Part shown: positions 36,572-48,139 of the stretch, piece by piece | Layout of the letters: each line of letters opens with the position of its first letter | Position numbering within the stretch: position 1 is the first letter of the stretch | From: Gordius sp. MW1 | Lineage: Eukaryota > Nematomorpha > Gordioida > Gordea > Gordiidae | Assembly (NCBI GenBank): GCA_964036665.1 | Contig: OZ038529.1 | Coordinates: 21,152,060 to 21,216,059, forward strand | Reading direction: 5' to 3' | DNA length: 64,000 bases | Translations under genes and position numbers: made by a program | Notes under the pieces: model-generated | What the model saw: the letters and a program-made list of their open reading frames with translations, nothing else | The model's database searches: none | Told to the model about the DNA's origin: nothing

Positions 36572-38813
36572 CTGGATATAATTGCAAAATGTGAAATATT
36601 TTATATGCAAAAACATTATATTTGCTAAAGATGCGGATATTAATAAAAATTAATTTTTTTAAACAGAATATTGATAATTATAAACAATTGCATGAAAATA
36701 AAAAGCTTACTGATAGTTACTATGTATGAATACAAAGTTGAGAATGTAAGGAAAGTGTAAGCTAGATTTTTAGTATACATAAATACTAACGCGTTAAAGT
36801 CTTCTATTAAATGTTAATTTATTTTGGTATAGCAACATATTATCCCGAGGCTAATTATATTAAGTCTCAACGAAAAATGACTATTCAAATAGTTTCATCA
36901 GCTCTGGAGCAAAGGTGACAAATGGCATTGTCAGCTTCTGAGGTTAGAAATTAGAATTCACAATGGCAATTGTCTTTGTGTAATATATTTGCTTTTGCTA
37001 TGAGAAACGTTAACCTGATCACCTAGTGAGATAATATTACACTGTGCAGGCAAGATTTACAAAATATAAATACACAAGCAATTTTGATTAATTCTTACAA
37101 ATTTTATGAAATTTGAAATTATAAATTTAATTTTCAAATGATTTAATATAACGTTTTCTAAGTTAAAATACTCTTATAGACAATTGTCGTTTTATTAATC
37201 TTTAAAATTACTATTTATTGTTTGTTTCAAATGATTTTCAGAACAACATTCCCTTTGCTTAAGAAATAATAATTTGTATATGTTCGCCAATTTTATAAAA
37301 AAAATTATGAGTAATTATAATTTTGAAAAATTTAATTGATTTTTGACAGGCCGAGTTATGCCATGAGTATAAATGATTCGGGGCTTTGGGTGGGCCAGGA
37401 TGGGCTCAGGTATACCATTTGAAAAAATAGTCCCAACAGCCTTCCTTTTTGTGATCCAGCTTGAGTTTATTAATAAAACTGATGGTGTGGTCAAAATTAT
37501 ACTAGAATTAATCAAACATAAATAAATATCCAGCTCAGGTCGTTTTTTAACTGGCTCTTTTCAAATTTGAGCTCAAAATTTTATTAAAAGGCCTACTCCT
37601 TTGATCATTGATACTATAAATCAATTTCTTCTAACATCTCGCATACATGTTATGATTTATTTTTATTTTGACATTTAAAATCTATAAGTCCCTATTTGAC
37701 ATTTATAAAAATTCAAGTTTTCAATTTTTCGGTGGGCTGGGAGGTTCAAAAAGCAAAGCATTATGGATCAGGTCGGAGTAATTAAAACATTTATAGACCA
37801 AGCTTTGGCCCGAAAATATCCATTGCAGCCTAGTTTACTGTACACGTTCCGTTGAGTTATATTCGGTAAAAGAATTGATTTTTTTTATCTTATTCATGTT
37901 TACCCTATAATTTGAGTACCTAATTTAATACATATTTAAATGATTTATCTTTAAATAATTTCTCAATTATTAGCTTAAGTTTTAAAAGGGATGAAATGAA
38001 TATGTTTTTAGGTTAAATTAATGATCATTATCCTAACTTAGAATTTTTAATCATATATGCTGAAAAATGCAGGCACATTGTAAAATCATTATAAATTTGT
38101 TTTCATTATAGGTTTTAGTATCCGAATTGACATAAACACTTTGTATTTTATCAGGTAAATTTTTCTAAAATTGTGATTTTGTTATTTTAACCGAAATCAG
38201 ATCATATTAAACATACTATAACCAAAATTAAGGCCAGCTTTGTAAAATGTAGATGGAATAAATTTTGTATATTCAGATATTTACACAACCATTGACCTAT
38301 GTAAAGGATTTAGATAATTCGTATATATTACGTATGGAGAATGGAATAATATCTAAATCCTATGTTGAAATTTTCTATGGCTTATTTACACACAATATCA
38401 CGCGTTTTTTACGCTTTAAATTTGGCGTTAAAACACTTTTAGCCAATGGCTATCTGGCGAAAATCATGTGATATTGTTTACTTTTACGCTTGTAGCCAAT
38501 TGGTGCGCTTTATTGCTATGTTGAAGTTTATGATTGTTGAATTATATAGCCTTACAGAGGTAGTGATGTGTTAGTAAACATCGCGTATGTACAATAGTAT
38601 GTACTTATTGTAGTCCATTTTTCGGCCATTGTTACACGTCCAATTTCTCGTGCTATATAATTGATCTGACATTCCATTTTCTTATTCAATTCAAAAAATA
38701 CAAAGTGTTAATTTGTGTTTTTCGCAATCGGAAAACTGCGCTCGTAACAGTAAATAAACAATTTCAGTTCACGTTTTCATATTGTGATTTCTGTCTCTTG
38801 TATTCAAATTTTT
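36572..38813. other. Upstream region of the Ly6 gene
   Basis: No exon could be assigned, although a signal-peptide exon is expected on the minus strand. A degraded GC-patchy stretch at 37346-37850 (GGGCTTTGGGTGGGCC, GGTGGGCTGGGAGG) may be an old hAT. On the plus strand, 38276-38390 has an acceptor-like TTCAG followed by an open frame, but nothing identifiable. Confidence 0.4.
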
Positions 38814-39248
38814 AATTGCTATGCAATTTATGGGCTCGTTTTTGATTTTCCGTTGTCCGTTGTCCGTTACCCTTCACTGTTTTTTATCGATTTTTTAAAT
38901 TAATACATAAGAGGTGCCCCACCCCTCATCTCTATCTCCTTCGCTGTGTTAGAATTACCGCCGCCCAGAGCACCTACGGGTAAAGTTTCGAGCGAATCGG
39001 GCCGGTAGTTTCAGAATTTAGCCCTTTTTTAAACTAAAAGAAATTTTAGGATCTTGCAAGAGCTATTACTTTAAATTTTATTTATTTAATTTAAATAGTT
39101 TGTTAAATCCCAATAATTTTTACTGTATACTGTAACATTGATAATATGACTTTTTGGCCGTCCGCTGGCTACTGACCAATGGAAAAAATGAGTATTGGCC
39201 AAATAAATCGAAATTTTTTTTTCATTTTTGAATTGGGTATATTAGGTT
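38814..39248. repeat. Dispersed repeat, 5' part, interrupted by a hAT
   Basis: Contains ATGCAATTTATGGGCTCGTTT, GTTGTCCGT words, CACCTACGGGTAAAGTTTCG and a CCGTCCGCTGGCTACTGACC block, all found again at 40630-41700 and 44409-44640. The copy stops at ATTAGGTT, the target duplication of the hAT that follows, and resumes at 40620. Confidence 0.7.
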
Positions 39249-40619
39249 TAGTGATGCGGAAAAACCGAGAAAAATCTCGGTCTCGTCTCGTCTCGAAAAA
39301 CCGAGACGAGACGAGACGAGAATGTGAAAAATGGAGTCGAGATCGAGACGAGAATTTTGATGCCGAGACGAGACGATACGAGATTTTTTCGGCGAGATCT
39401 CGACTTTTTATTGATCGTCAGATTTTAGTAAATTATTGTGTATTTTAATTTGCATAATTTACATTTAAGGTATTAAGTGTAAATCAATTTGTATGTAATA
39501 TATTTGATATTAAAAAAATTCCTAAGTGTAGTAAATATTATATATTTTTGCAAAAAATTTAAAATTTGGCAATCATTATGGTTGACCCTTAGGGTATGTG
39601 AATAATTTTATAATCTAGGCTTAGAATGAGTTTTGATGGAATAGTAAATGTTTCAAAAGCATATTTATTTCGCAGTTACTCATTGTGTAAGATGCGTTAA
39701 TTATAAATTGGTTTTTGGGTTGGCAGGTGCATTCAAATACTATAATTTCTTTAATTGTGCAATATAAAATAAATACACGAACCTATCCTATATTTGATAA
39801 ATAACAATTTAATGGCAAAGTTAGTTAGAATTGGAAGTTAATTATAAATTTAAATACGTGAATCCTATAATAATGCTGCTTTAATTGTTGTTTTTACAAC
39901 GTTTTAATATATGCAACTAGTTATCAATTCTGTAAATAATAATATTATCATTCAAAGTCACTCACACTTTGTGGTTTATAACGCTATAATAAACATGCAA
40001 CAAACACTATGGGCTATAATTGATGATGGTAATATTAGTGTATTTAAACGTTTGCCTAGGTCTACTCTGAAGCTTTAGCCAGGGTTAATAAAGGGTCTTA
40101 ATTTGCTCAATTATGCAACTATGTCAACTATAAGCGAACTTATAATTTTCTAAGTCTATTTATATTTGACAGAGACCGTGAATTTGATACAAATGTTATA
40201 ATTTGCTAAAACAATAAAATTTAATTTTCTATACTTCAAATTTATTTATAATTTTTTTAGTCTGCACTTTTCATAGAAAATGTTATCTTTATGAATTAAT
40301 TCATATCTTTATATTGTCAGTAAGAGTCGTGTCCCGCTAAATCTTTAAAAAGTTTGTGTATTAAAGTTTTTCAAAATATATAAAAGTTTGCCATTTGGAT
40401 TTTTTAACACTTATTTAATATTTTTAATAAAACAGGAAAAAAATTTATTCCGTATATATTTTTTTTTAAAGTCGAGACGAGACGAGAATTCTCGTCGAGA
40501 CGAGACGAGATCGAGATTTTTTAGACCGAGACGAGACGAGATCGAGATTTTCATAATCACTCCCCAAACGAGACGAGATTTTGTTTTTGAGACCGAGACG
40601 AGACGAGATCGAAACACTA
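39249..40619. mobile_element. Non-autonomous hAT element (GAGACGAGAC type)
   Basis: Ends TAGTGATGCGG and CGAAACACTA. A perfect 8-bp duplication ATTAGGTT stands at 39241-39248 and 40620-40627. Arrays of GAGACGAGACGAGA words lie within about 170 bp of each end, in inverted arrangement, around an AT-rich core. It is 1371 bp. Short open frames within the arrays are by-products of the repeat. Confidence 0.92.
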
Positions 40620-40627
40620 ATTAGGTT

Positions 40628-41700
40628 AACATTGATAATTACCCTATATCCTTTCCTACAAAAGCTTATTAATTGCTATGCAATTTATGGGCTCGTTTTT
40701 TGTTGTCCGTCCGTTGTCCGTTGTCCACCAAGTTATGGCGCCAGCTTTATGAGCTGGAGGTCTTGAGTGTAAGCCAGGGAGAGGACGAATTTTTTTTATT
40801 TTTTTTTGAATTAAATTAATATTTTGTTCTTGTTAATAACATTGATAATATGACTTTTTGACCGTCCGCTGGCTACTGACCAATAAAAAAAATGACCATT
40901 GGCCAAATAAATCGAAATTTTTAATTGCTATATGCAATTTATGGTATTTTTTCGTCTTTGAACAGGTTAACATTGATAATTACCCTATGCCCTTTCCTAC
41001 AAGGGCCTACGCCTCTACTGATATGGGTCCCTGTGCCCCTTACCAAAGCCTATTCCTCTACTGATACGGGTCCCTGTGCCCCTACCAAACCCTATGCCTT
41101 TACTAATGTGGGTTCGAATCCCGGAGAGGGCAAAATTTTTATTTATTTTTTGAATTAAATTAATATATTGTTCTTGTTAATACCATTGATAATATGGCTT
41201 TTTGGTCGTCCACTGGCTACTGACCAATGGAAAAAAATAATCATTGGCCAAAATAAGAATCGAAATTTTTTTCCGTTTTTTTGAGTCTTATGATTGTTCC
41301 TGTTAACACCATTGATAATATGACTTTTTGGCCGTCCGCTGGCTGCTGACCAATGGAAAAAAATGACCATTGGCCAAAGTGAGCATCAAAAATTTTTTTT
41401 CGTTTTTTTTGGCTATCATTGACTTATAGAGTATTTGTTGGTACTGACCAATGAAAAAAATGACCATTGGTTAAATTGTGAATCGAATTTTTTTTTCCGT
41501 TTTTTTTGACTCTGATTGTTCCTGTTAATACCATTGATAATATGACTTTTTTGCCGTCCGCTGGCTGCTGACCAATGGAAAAAAATGACCATTGGCCAAA
41601 GTGAGCATCAAAAATTTTTTCCCCGTTTTTTTGGCTATCATTGACTTATAGAGTATCTGTTGGTACTGACCAATGGAAAAAAATAACCATTGGCCAAATT
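40628..41700. repeat. Cluster of CCAATGG/CCATTGG hairpin repeats with a tRNA-like B box
   Basis: At least four copies of a unit with ATTGATAATATGACTTTTT, CCGTCCGCTGGCT, then CCAATGG, an A-rich loop and CCATTGG (about 40845, 41187, 41309, 41534). At 41000-41110 there are three units of about 39 bp with CTACTGATA(T/C)GGGTCCCTG. GGTTCGAATCC at 41111 fits an RNA polymerase III B box, so part may be a SINE; no good A box was found. Confidence 0.7.
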
Positions 41701-43510
41701 TTATAAATAACCTAAAAATTTATTATAGATGGTCTAACAGACAGCCAACTATGTAATATATTTTTAACCTTATAAATGCATATATATTTTTTATTGGGTT
41801 AATATATTTCATTTAATTAGATTGTGATTTCATAGAAAACCTAAAAAGTAATAATAAAAAAATATAGGTATTAGATTCTAATTTACGATACAATATATTG
41901 ATAGAAACTAACACAAAATTTGAAACCTCCTTCAAAGGTATAATCATAGCCCGTTCTTTCTAATTAAATTCAATCTTCTATTAAACTATTAAAACACGAA
42001 TTGTACTATATTAGATGGCGCGCGTAAGTTTATATAATTAGTAAAATTTTTCTACGTGTCATAGATATTACACCGCACGTGAATAATTCAAAATGCATAA
42101 GAGAATTTTTAATAACAATTTTAAAATATAATAATATATGCTAGAGATAACGCATCTTCGAAGTCTGTCATGTAGTTAGCTTATATCATTATTAATTATG
42201 CCTGTGTATATACTCCTTTTTGTTTTACTTGAATATTTTAGCAAGATCGAAAGGTATACTAAAAAACTTTATCCTAAAATAAACATACAAAATTTGCATA
42301 ATGGCTACAATGAATGGATATAGTAAATAATGATTGTCACAATTTTTAAAACATAAACAAAATATTTATTTGTAGTTAGAAAATTATTGTTCATTATTTA
42401 TAAATAACTATTTTAATCTAACGATTCAAAATAATTTTTATAGCAATTGTCAAGTTGCCAAATAATTACCGTAAATTGATGCATTCTTTTACTATCAATA
42501 CGACTTATAAGATTTTAATATTTTTTAACTATTTCATTTTAACTTATAAGGTGCTGTAATCACGGCTAAAAAAAGGTGTAAGTAATGTAAACAAAAATTT
42601 TAAAACTAAGCATGCTGAGTAAAATTCTTTAAATTTTTAATCCTTGAAAAATATTATAATTGATTAAAATGGTACACTAATAAATTAATGTTTACAATAT
42701 AATATTTTTGCACTTTAGTAACACCTGCCGAAGGTAGTGCTAACAATTTTAATGGGAATTAAAATTTTCATTATAAATCTATTTTATATAGGGGATAAAT
42801 TAATCGATCAACTCGGACGTAACGATATGTTTTGATTTATTCACTTAAGGAACTTTAAAATATTTAAAATTTGTGTATATTTATTACATATACATATAAA
42901 ATTATAGTTGATTTCATGAAAGAAGATAAAAAAATTATTAATTTATTAAAACATTGCTATACTAATCCCACGAACCAAGAAGCAAAAATTTTGGAATTTA
43001 GTTATATAAGTATTTTGTAACATTTTCTTAATTATTAACTGAATAAAATATAAGTGAGTGGTGAACAACTTGTCAACATAACTTTAAATTCTAGTGATTT
43101 TAATAACTTTAATTAATTTATAGATCTTAATGCTACCCAATCAATAAGCAATTTACAAAGTAAGAATTATTTAACTTAAATTCTATTCACAATTTTATGA
43201 ATTTGAAATTAAATGTCATAAGTGTTTTTCATTGCTATTGATTATTAATTGATTATCGATTATTGATCAAAAAACCATAACATACCTCCTTCTACTCACC
43301 CCCTCCCCCCGCCCTTCTCAATCAAACGTTATAGGCGATAGTAGCGCTTAGCTAGCTAGTATTCCTCAATTTGACCTTGGACGCGTGAGTGGCAAACATA
43401 CACCACTACCCAGCCGCGATCTCAGTAAAAGTCAACCTTAGTATTAATTGCTGTCATTTTAACACATATATTCTCAAAGATTTCCTCTTTTAATTATAAT
43501 TACTATTTTA
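41701..43510. other. AT-rich spacer, no gene seen
   Basis: Long AT-rich stretch with only chance open frames. A short C-rich patch lies at 43300. Confidence 0.5.
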
Positions 43511-43717
43511 ATTATTAATTGCTGTGCAATTTATGGGCTCGTTTTTTAACTAGTTTTTGGTATTTTTATTCATTTAAAGGGTTGCGAAGTTTTTAGGAAC
43601 AAAATGCACCAAATTTGAGTGAAAAACGCATTTATTGTTAAAAAAATGTTAATTTTATCCCTCCTTAAATCATTATTGCCCCCACCCCCTTTAATTGCAA
43701 TGGTGGCTACGCCTATG
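43511..43717. repeat. Fragments of two dispersed repeats
   Basis: GTGCAATTTATGGGCTCGTT (43523) is the 38.8-kb repeat. 43640-43717, ending GGTGGCTACGCCTATG, is a right half of the CATGGGCGTAGCC MITE family. Confidence 0.55.
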
Positions 43718-44400
43718 ACTTATTATAATTAATATTGCAAAATTTTGGTTAGTTATTTAATAACAATTTAAGATATTTGCAATATTTGACTGCACTTCGT
43801 TTATGCTGTAATTAATTAAAAATTAACAAAAAGTTCTGCTTTGTCCGTATATCTATTATTTATTTATTAATATTAAATATTGTATATTCACGAGGGGGGT
43901 GGGGAAAATGGAATTGGAAATTAATTGAAGGGTAAATTGATTTTGGTAAATATTTTAATCCTAGGTTAGGTTAAATCTAATTTGCAAATGATAGAGGTCT
44001 CTAATCTTTATATTTTTATCAATCTTTAAAACAGACTTAAGGGTTTGGTTTTAATCTAAATTTATAATTAGTGTAGGGCAGGTAAATCTTTAGCCGTAAA
44101 AAATGACCAACAAGGCCTTTTGGGTGAATAATAATGATTTCAAAATTTTGTCAAATCCCCCTGACAACTCTTTTTTTCCTTTCTATTATTCTGATGGTTA
44201 CTAAGATATTGACATATTTATTTTATATATGCGTGAGCATAGGCCAAATATAATGATTTTTACGAAAGTAATGTATATTCTTTACTAATTTTGGGAGTTT
44301 ATATACCACATATATATGAGAGGCCTACTATATTTAAAGGGAAAAAGATTAAATTAATAATTACCTCTTCCTACGTGTTCCTAAAAGCTATTTTACCCCT
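43718..44400. other. Spacer, no gene seen
   Basis: AT-rich with one G tract near 43894. Nothing else was recognised. Confidence 0.5.
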
Positions 44401-44640
44401 GGCTACCCTGGGCACCTACGGGTAAAGTTTCGAGCAAATCGGGCGGGTAGTTTCAGAATTTAGCCCTTTTTTAAAACTAAAAGGAATTTTAATTGCTATG
44501 CAATTTATGGGCTCGTTTTTGGTTGTCCGTCGTCCGTTTTTTTTTAATTTTTTTTTAATTAAATTAATATTTTGTTCTTGTTAATACCATTTGACTGTCT
44601 GCTAACCATTAGAAAATATCACCACTGGCCAAAGTGGTGG
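44401..44640. repeat. Second copy of the 38.8-kb dispersed repeat
   Basis: Shares CACCTACGGGTAAAGTTTCG, CAGAATTTAGCCCTTTTTT, ATGCAATTTATGGGCTCGTT and TTGTCCGT words, in the same order as at 38971-39030 and 40670-40720. Confidence 0.7.
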
Positions 44641-44773
44641 AAAATTTGTATAAATAATTAATTAATCATTAGGCATTTAATACCCCCTATAGGCATTCTC
44701 GCCCCTTCCCACCTTTCTCGATCATAAATTGCATAGCAAATATGATACATTTATACGGAGTATAGATGAGTCG

Positions 44774-44832
44774 TCCCCCCTTCCCTTCCCCTCCTCCCCC
44801 TCCCCTCCTCCCCTTCCCTTCTCCCCCTTCCC
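44774..44832. repeat. Polypyrimidine tract
   Basis: About 60 bp made almost only of C and T (CCCCTTCCCTTCCCCTCC and similar). Confidence 0.85.
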
Positions 44833-44946
44833 ACGAGGGCCGAAGGCCCGAGTTTTTTAATCTTTCAACAATTTATGTTTTAGTAATTTTTTGATTGTAT
44901 TTATACCAATAAGGTTGCAAATAGCTGAATTTTTATTTATGGTAAT

Positions 44947-45135
44947 ATGTTGTTGTTATTAACCAATTGTAATTTTAAAAATTATTTTGAGGAACTGTTA
45001 CCACTTGAGACACCTAAAAATAAGTTAATATCTAATATATTTCAGGATCAACTAAGTGAAGTCTTAAACGTCTCCAGAAACTTTGAAAAGAAATCAAAAC
45101 GCACAAAATGTGTACCCTTTTTTCCGCCATTTTAA
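44947..45135 (+). CDS. Protein-like open segment cut by a MITE, unidentified
   Basis: The frame includes YFEELLPLETPKNKLIS and IFQDQLSEVLNVSRNFEKK and looks coding rather than AT noise. From about 45100 it runs into the TAGACTA-family MITE (ACACAAAATGTG), so the last residues are transposon sequence. The protein is not recognised and the upstream exon was not located. Confidence 0.3.
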   Translation: MLLLLTNCNFKNYFEELLPLETPKNKLISNIFQDQLSEVLNVSRNFEKKSKRTKCVPFFPPF

Positions 45136-45360
45136 TGTTAGCATGGTAAAATAGTGATTATATACATATTAGTAAATTTTGTAAATTAAATAATCATAAA
45201 AAAGTAAATTAAAAATATTGAAATGGGTAGATATCAAAAACAACATTCTAAAATAAATATCATGTTTGTTTAATAAATATAGCGCCATCTATATTATGTA
45301 TGATATTAATTTATTGACGTTCGTTCAAATTTATAAACTAGTGAGGAAGGTAAATTGACC
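45096..45360 (-). mobile_element. Right part of a TAGACTA-family MITE
   Basis: Its reverse complement matches both sides of the 55237-56920 copy: GAACGAACGTCAATAAAT, GATGGCGCTAT, TTGTTTTTGATATCTACC and CATTAAAATGGCGGAAA, then GTACACATTTTGTG. The terminal 25-30 bp are missing. The matching left part is at 47640-47745. Confidence 0.65.
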
Positions 45361-45627
45361 ATTATTGACCAAATCATTTTTATTCAATTTATTTCTTATA
45401 TTAATTCTTCATTTGGGAATGATATAAAAAAGAATTTTAAGATTTTTCAAAACTATTAAATTAATTAAAAAAATTTAAATGTGTAAAATCTTGATTAATA
45501 AGGTGATTGTTCAATGTATTAAAAATATTTTATATAAATCATAATTACTATTTAAACAATTATAAGAAATAGATGATAAAAATGAAATGCATTCAATACA
45601 AGTCAAGCCCATCACTCACTAAAGCCT
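45361..45627. other. AT-rich spacer inside the MITE-flanked segment
   Basis: No coding signal was recognised. It would be the 3' flank of the minus-strand exons. Confidence 0.4.
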
Positions 45628-46166
45628 TTACAATATCTCTAGTTGGCTGAATGTAATACAAAGCCTCTGACACTGTATTTTATAGGAGTTCTGATGTTAC
45701 ACCTGACACATAGAAATACCTTAAAGGTATTTGCCAAAAACATTTGATTACCGTTGCCATCAAAAGGAGCCACAGAGGCATATAGAATCAAATTTGAATT
45801 GGTCATCTGATGGCCTAAATATATACAAACTATTAAAAAATAAAGTTTAAATTGTATACCTAATTACCCATTATACTGAATACCATTTCAATGGATATTT
45901 TTACGCATAGCCATTTAATCCATAGAAATAGCTATATAAAGGCTTACATCTGATTTGTCCTTCCTGCATTTCTTTCATCTTGTCAAGAGAGCATTTCAAA
46001 AACTAAGAATTAAAATATAAAATGAATTTTTGCTATATACATAATTACGAAATTTATCTGATTGATCTTTTTCTGAAAGAGCTATTTGTTTCCCTTTCTT
46101 TTTCTTAGTAAGTGAATTAAAAATGTCCTTTAAAGTAGAGGCCTTAGAATTATAAGCATCATAAGT
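45628..46166 (-). CDS. Unidentified small multi-exon gene or gene fragment
   Basis: Four minus-strand exons with consistent phases: 46166-46041, 46002-45948, 45814-45720 and, less sure, 45672-45628. The reading is YDAYNSKASTLKDIFNSL, KKKKGKQIALSEKDQSDKF, FLKCSLDKMKEMQEGQIRC, HQMTNSNLILYASVAPFD, NQMFLANTFK, then either a 47-nt intron and a 14-residue tail, or read-through. The first intron is only 38 nt. It has a lysine cluster, no membrane segment and no domain I know. Its position between two halves of a MITE suggests transposon cargo or an inactivated host gene. The upstream exon was not found. Confidence 0.45.
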
Positions 46167-46245
46167 CTATTTTCTTTATATTTTCTCTATAGTAAATTTG
46201 CTAGTTACAAATTATTAAAATAAGAATAGATAATATAATATTTAG

Positions 46246-46300
46246 TGTTGTAGATGATAATCTTAATGAAAGCAATAAATATAGGTTTGTCTGTGCTGAA
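46246..46300 (+). pseudogene. Coding-like segment split by an LTR element, left part
   Basis: After a TTTAG acceptor the plus frame reads VVDDNLNESNKYRFVCAE. The LTR element starts directly after it. The frame resumes at 47455 as GKSKIVGMASSHKFVEVG and then stops. Not recognised. It overlaps the presumed intron of the minus-strand exons, so one of the two readings may be chance. Confidence 0.3.
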
Positions 46301-47454
46301 TGGTTACCAAGGCAAAAACTTAATTTAAATATATCAACTCACCTAGGCAAAAACTTAACCTTTATTATTAAGTATTCACGCACCCTATTCATAAAAGTGA
46401 ATACATTCAAATATTTGAATGTCTCGTAATTCACCATTATAATTCACACAAATAAACTCGCTAGATGTGTATATAAACACGATGTTTTAACAAAATTTTA
46501 TTCACTTGAATCACTTTTCTTTTGGGTTATAATAAAGTAGAAACCTGATCTTCTACAAATTGGTGACCCCGCATTTTTGGGGGAGCCGAATTTATCCCTC
46601 CCCCCTAAAAATTTATAACCCAGGCCTTTGACCCCGACTTTCGGAGAGACATTAATTTCTCCCCCATAACAATCCCTTTAGTAATGGCGTTTGGTTTTTC
46701 TTAGTTTCAGATATAGGGCATTATATTTTCAATCCGGCATACAATCGAGCTGCAACAAACAATTTCGACCTTAACGCTGAATTCGAAACATGTGGCTGCT
46801 GTGAAAGATACAAATTACCTACCTATCTGATTGTTAATACGAAGAAAACCTTGTTACCATATTACACCTCTACACAAGCAACAACATTAACTTACGAACG
46901 TCAAAATGGTCCACTGCCCTGCCAATGGCCCAACTGCAAAACATATCTCAAAATAATCAACATCACATGGCCTCTTGCAACGAGCAAAGACGGCGTTCGG
47001 CAAAGCAATAACACTTACTACCAAAGTTCTAACCAATACTGACCGATTGAACTGAGGGAAGAATGCGTTTCTAAAATATATATGTCTGCTCCGACAAATC
47101 TACTATTATATTGGATAACACATCAAATTCCAATCATCACTCACACCTCGGTCACCACACCAGCAAACACTAACCATTGGCCAACTAAGTATTTTAACTT
47201 TCATTTTTAGCACTCCTTGCAAATAGGAGGGGATTTATATGGTTACCAAGGCAAAAACTTAATTTGAATATATCAACTCACCTAAAAAACTTAACCTTTA
47301 TTATTCAAGTATTCACGCACCATATTCATAAAAGTGAATACATTCAAATATTTGAATGCTCGTAATTCACCATCATTATTCACACAAATGGTGTATATAA
47401 ACACGATGTTTTAACTAGATTTTATTCACTTGAATCACTTTTCTTTTGGGTACA
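46301..47454 (+). mobile_element. Short LTR retrotransposon without coding genes (TRIM-like)
   Basis: 5' LTR 46301-46557 begins TGGTTACC and ends TTCTACA, with a TATATAAACACGATG promoter-like block near 46470. A primer-binding-like TGGTGACCCCGC follows at 46561. The internal part is about 680 bp and has no gag or pol; a 63-residue open frame at 46851 shows no domain. A purine-rich AATAGGAGGGGATTTA precedes the 3' LTR (47240-47454), which is about 90% alike but lacks about 40 bp near its end. The flanks GCTGAA and GCTGGA are near-identical, a possible target duplication. Confidence 0.72.
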
Positions 47455-47640
47455 GCTGGAAAATCAAAAATTGTTGGAATGGCATCTTCTCACAAGTTTG
47501 TTGAAGTTGGATAGAACATTTCTGAAGTAAAGTAATAAGAGCATACTCTAGAATTTTTTGTTAATCCAAACTCTTATGGAAATAATATTGTTTATCCCGA
47601 CTTATTCTGCTGGAACAAAAAGGCACAGCTCAAAATGTTA
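47455..47640 (+). pseudogene. Coding-like segment split by an LTR element, right part
   Basis: GKSKIVGMASSHKFVEVG and, after stops, FFVNPNSYGNNIVYPDLF can be read on plus. Partner of 46246-46300. Not recognised, and broken by stop codons. Confidence 0.3.
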
Positions 47641-47745
47641 TAGTTAAAAAACACCAGTTGTTGTCTTTAAAATGGTGGAAAATTTGACGCGCAATTTACC
47701 ATATGGAACGTATGGCATAAGCACTCTATCTAGCCTATGTTTTTT
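47640..47745 (-). mobile_element. Left part of a TAGACTA-family MITE
   Basis: The reverse complement (CATAGGCTAGATAGAGTGCT, CGTTCCATATGGTAAATT, AGACAACAACTGGTGT) matches 55235-55345 closely. It continues the split copy whose other half is at 45096-45360. Confidence 0.7.
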
Positions 47746-48139
47746 TTAACAAGTTTAACTAAATCATTATTTTACATAAATACTTATTAATTTTTTTATA
47801 TGAGTAAACTTATGTAACTCCTTATTCAGTTTTAAGATAGCTTAAATATAAATTTTAATTCAAAGTTGAATGGTGAGAGATATAAATGTGATAAAATATT
47901 TATATATAAATAACTTAGACCTGAAGATAGTATTAAAATATATTAAAGATATATTTATACTAAAGAATAACAAAATGCAATTTTAAAAAAATAAATGATA
48001 AGTTTTATAAACTTTAATGGAAATTACAATATGGAGTTATTTTATTTTAATGACTTCAAATTTAATGTTAGATTATGTGAGACATGAAAATGTTATGTAA
48101 GAAACACATTTATATAAAAATATATCTGAATGGAAAAAC
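47746..48139. other. AT-rich spacer
   Basis: Nothing was recognised. Confidence 0.5.

Noticed and set aside
39179..40624. Arg/Glu/Asp-rich open frames
   Set aside because: By-products of the GAGACGAGAC arrays, not proteins.
41000..41135. tRNA gene
   Set aside because: A B box is present, but no A box, acceptor stem or anticodon arm could be folded; at best a SINE.
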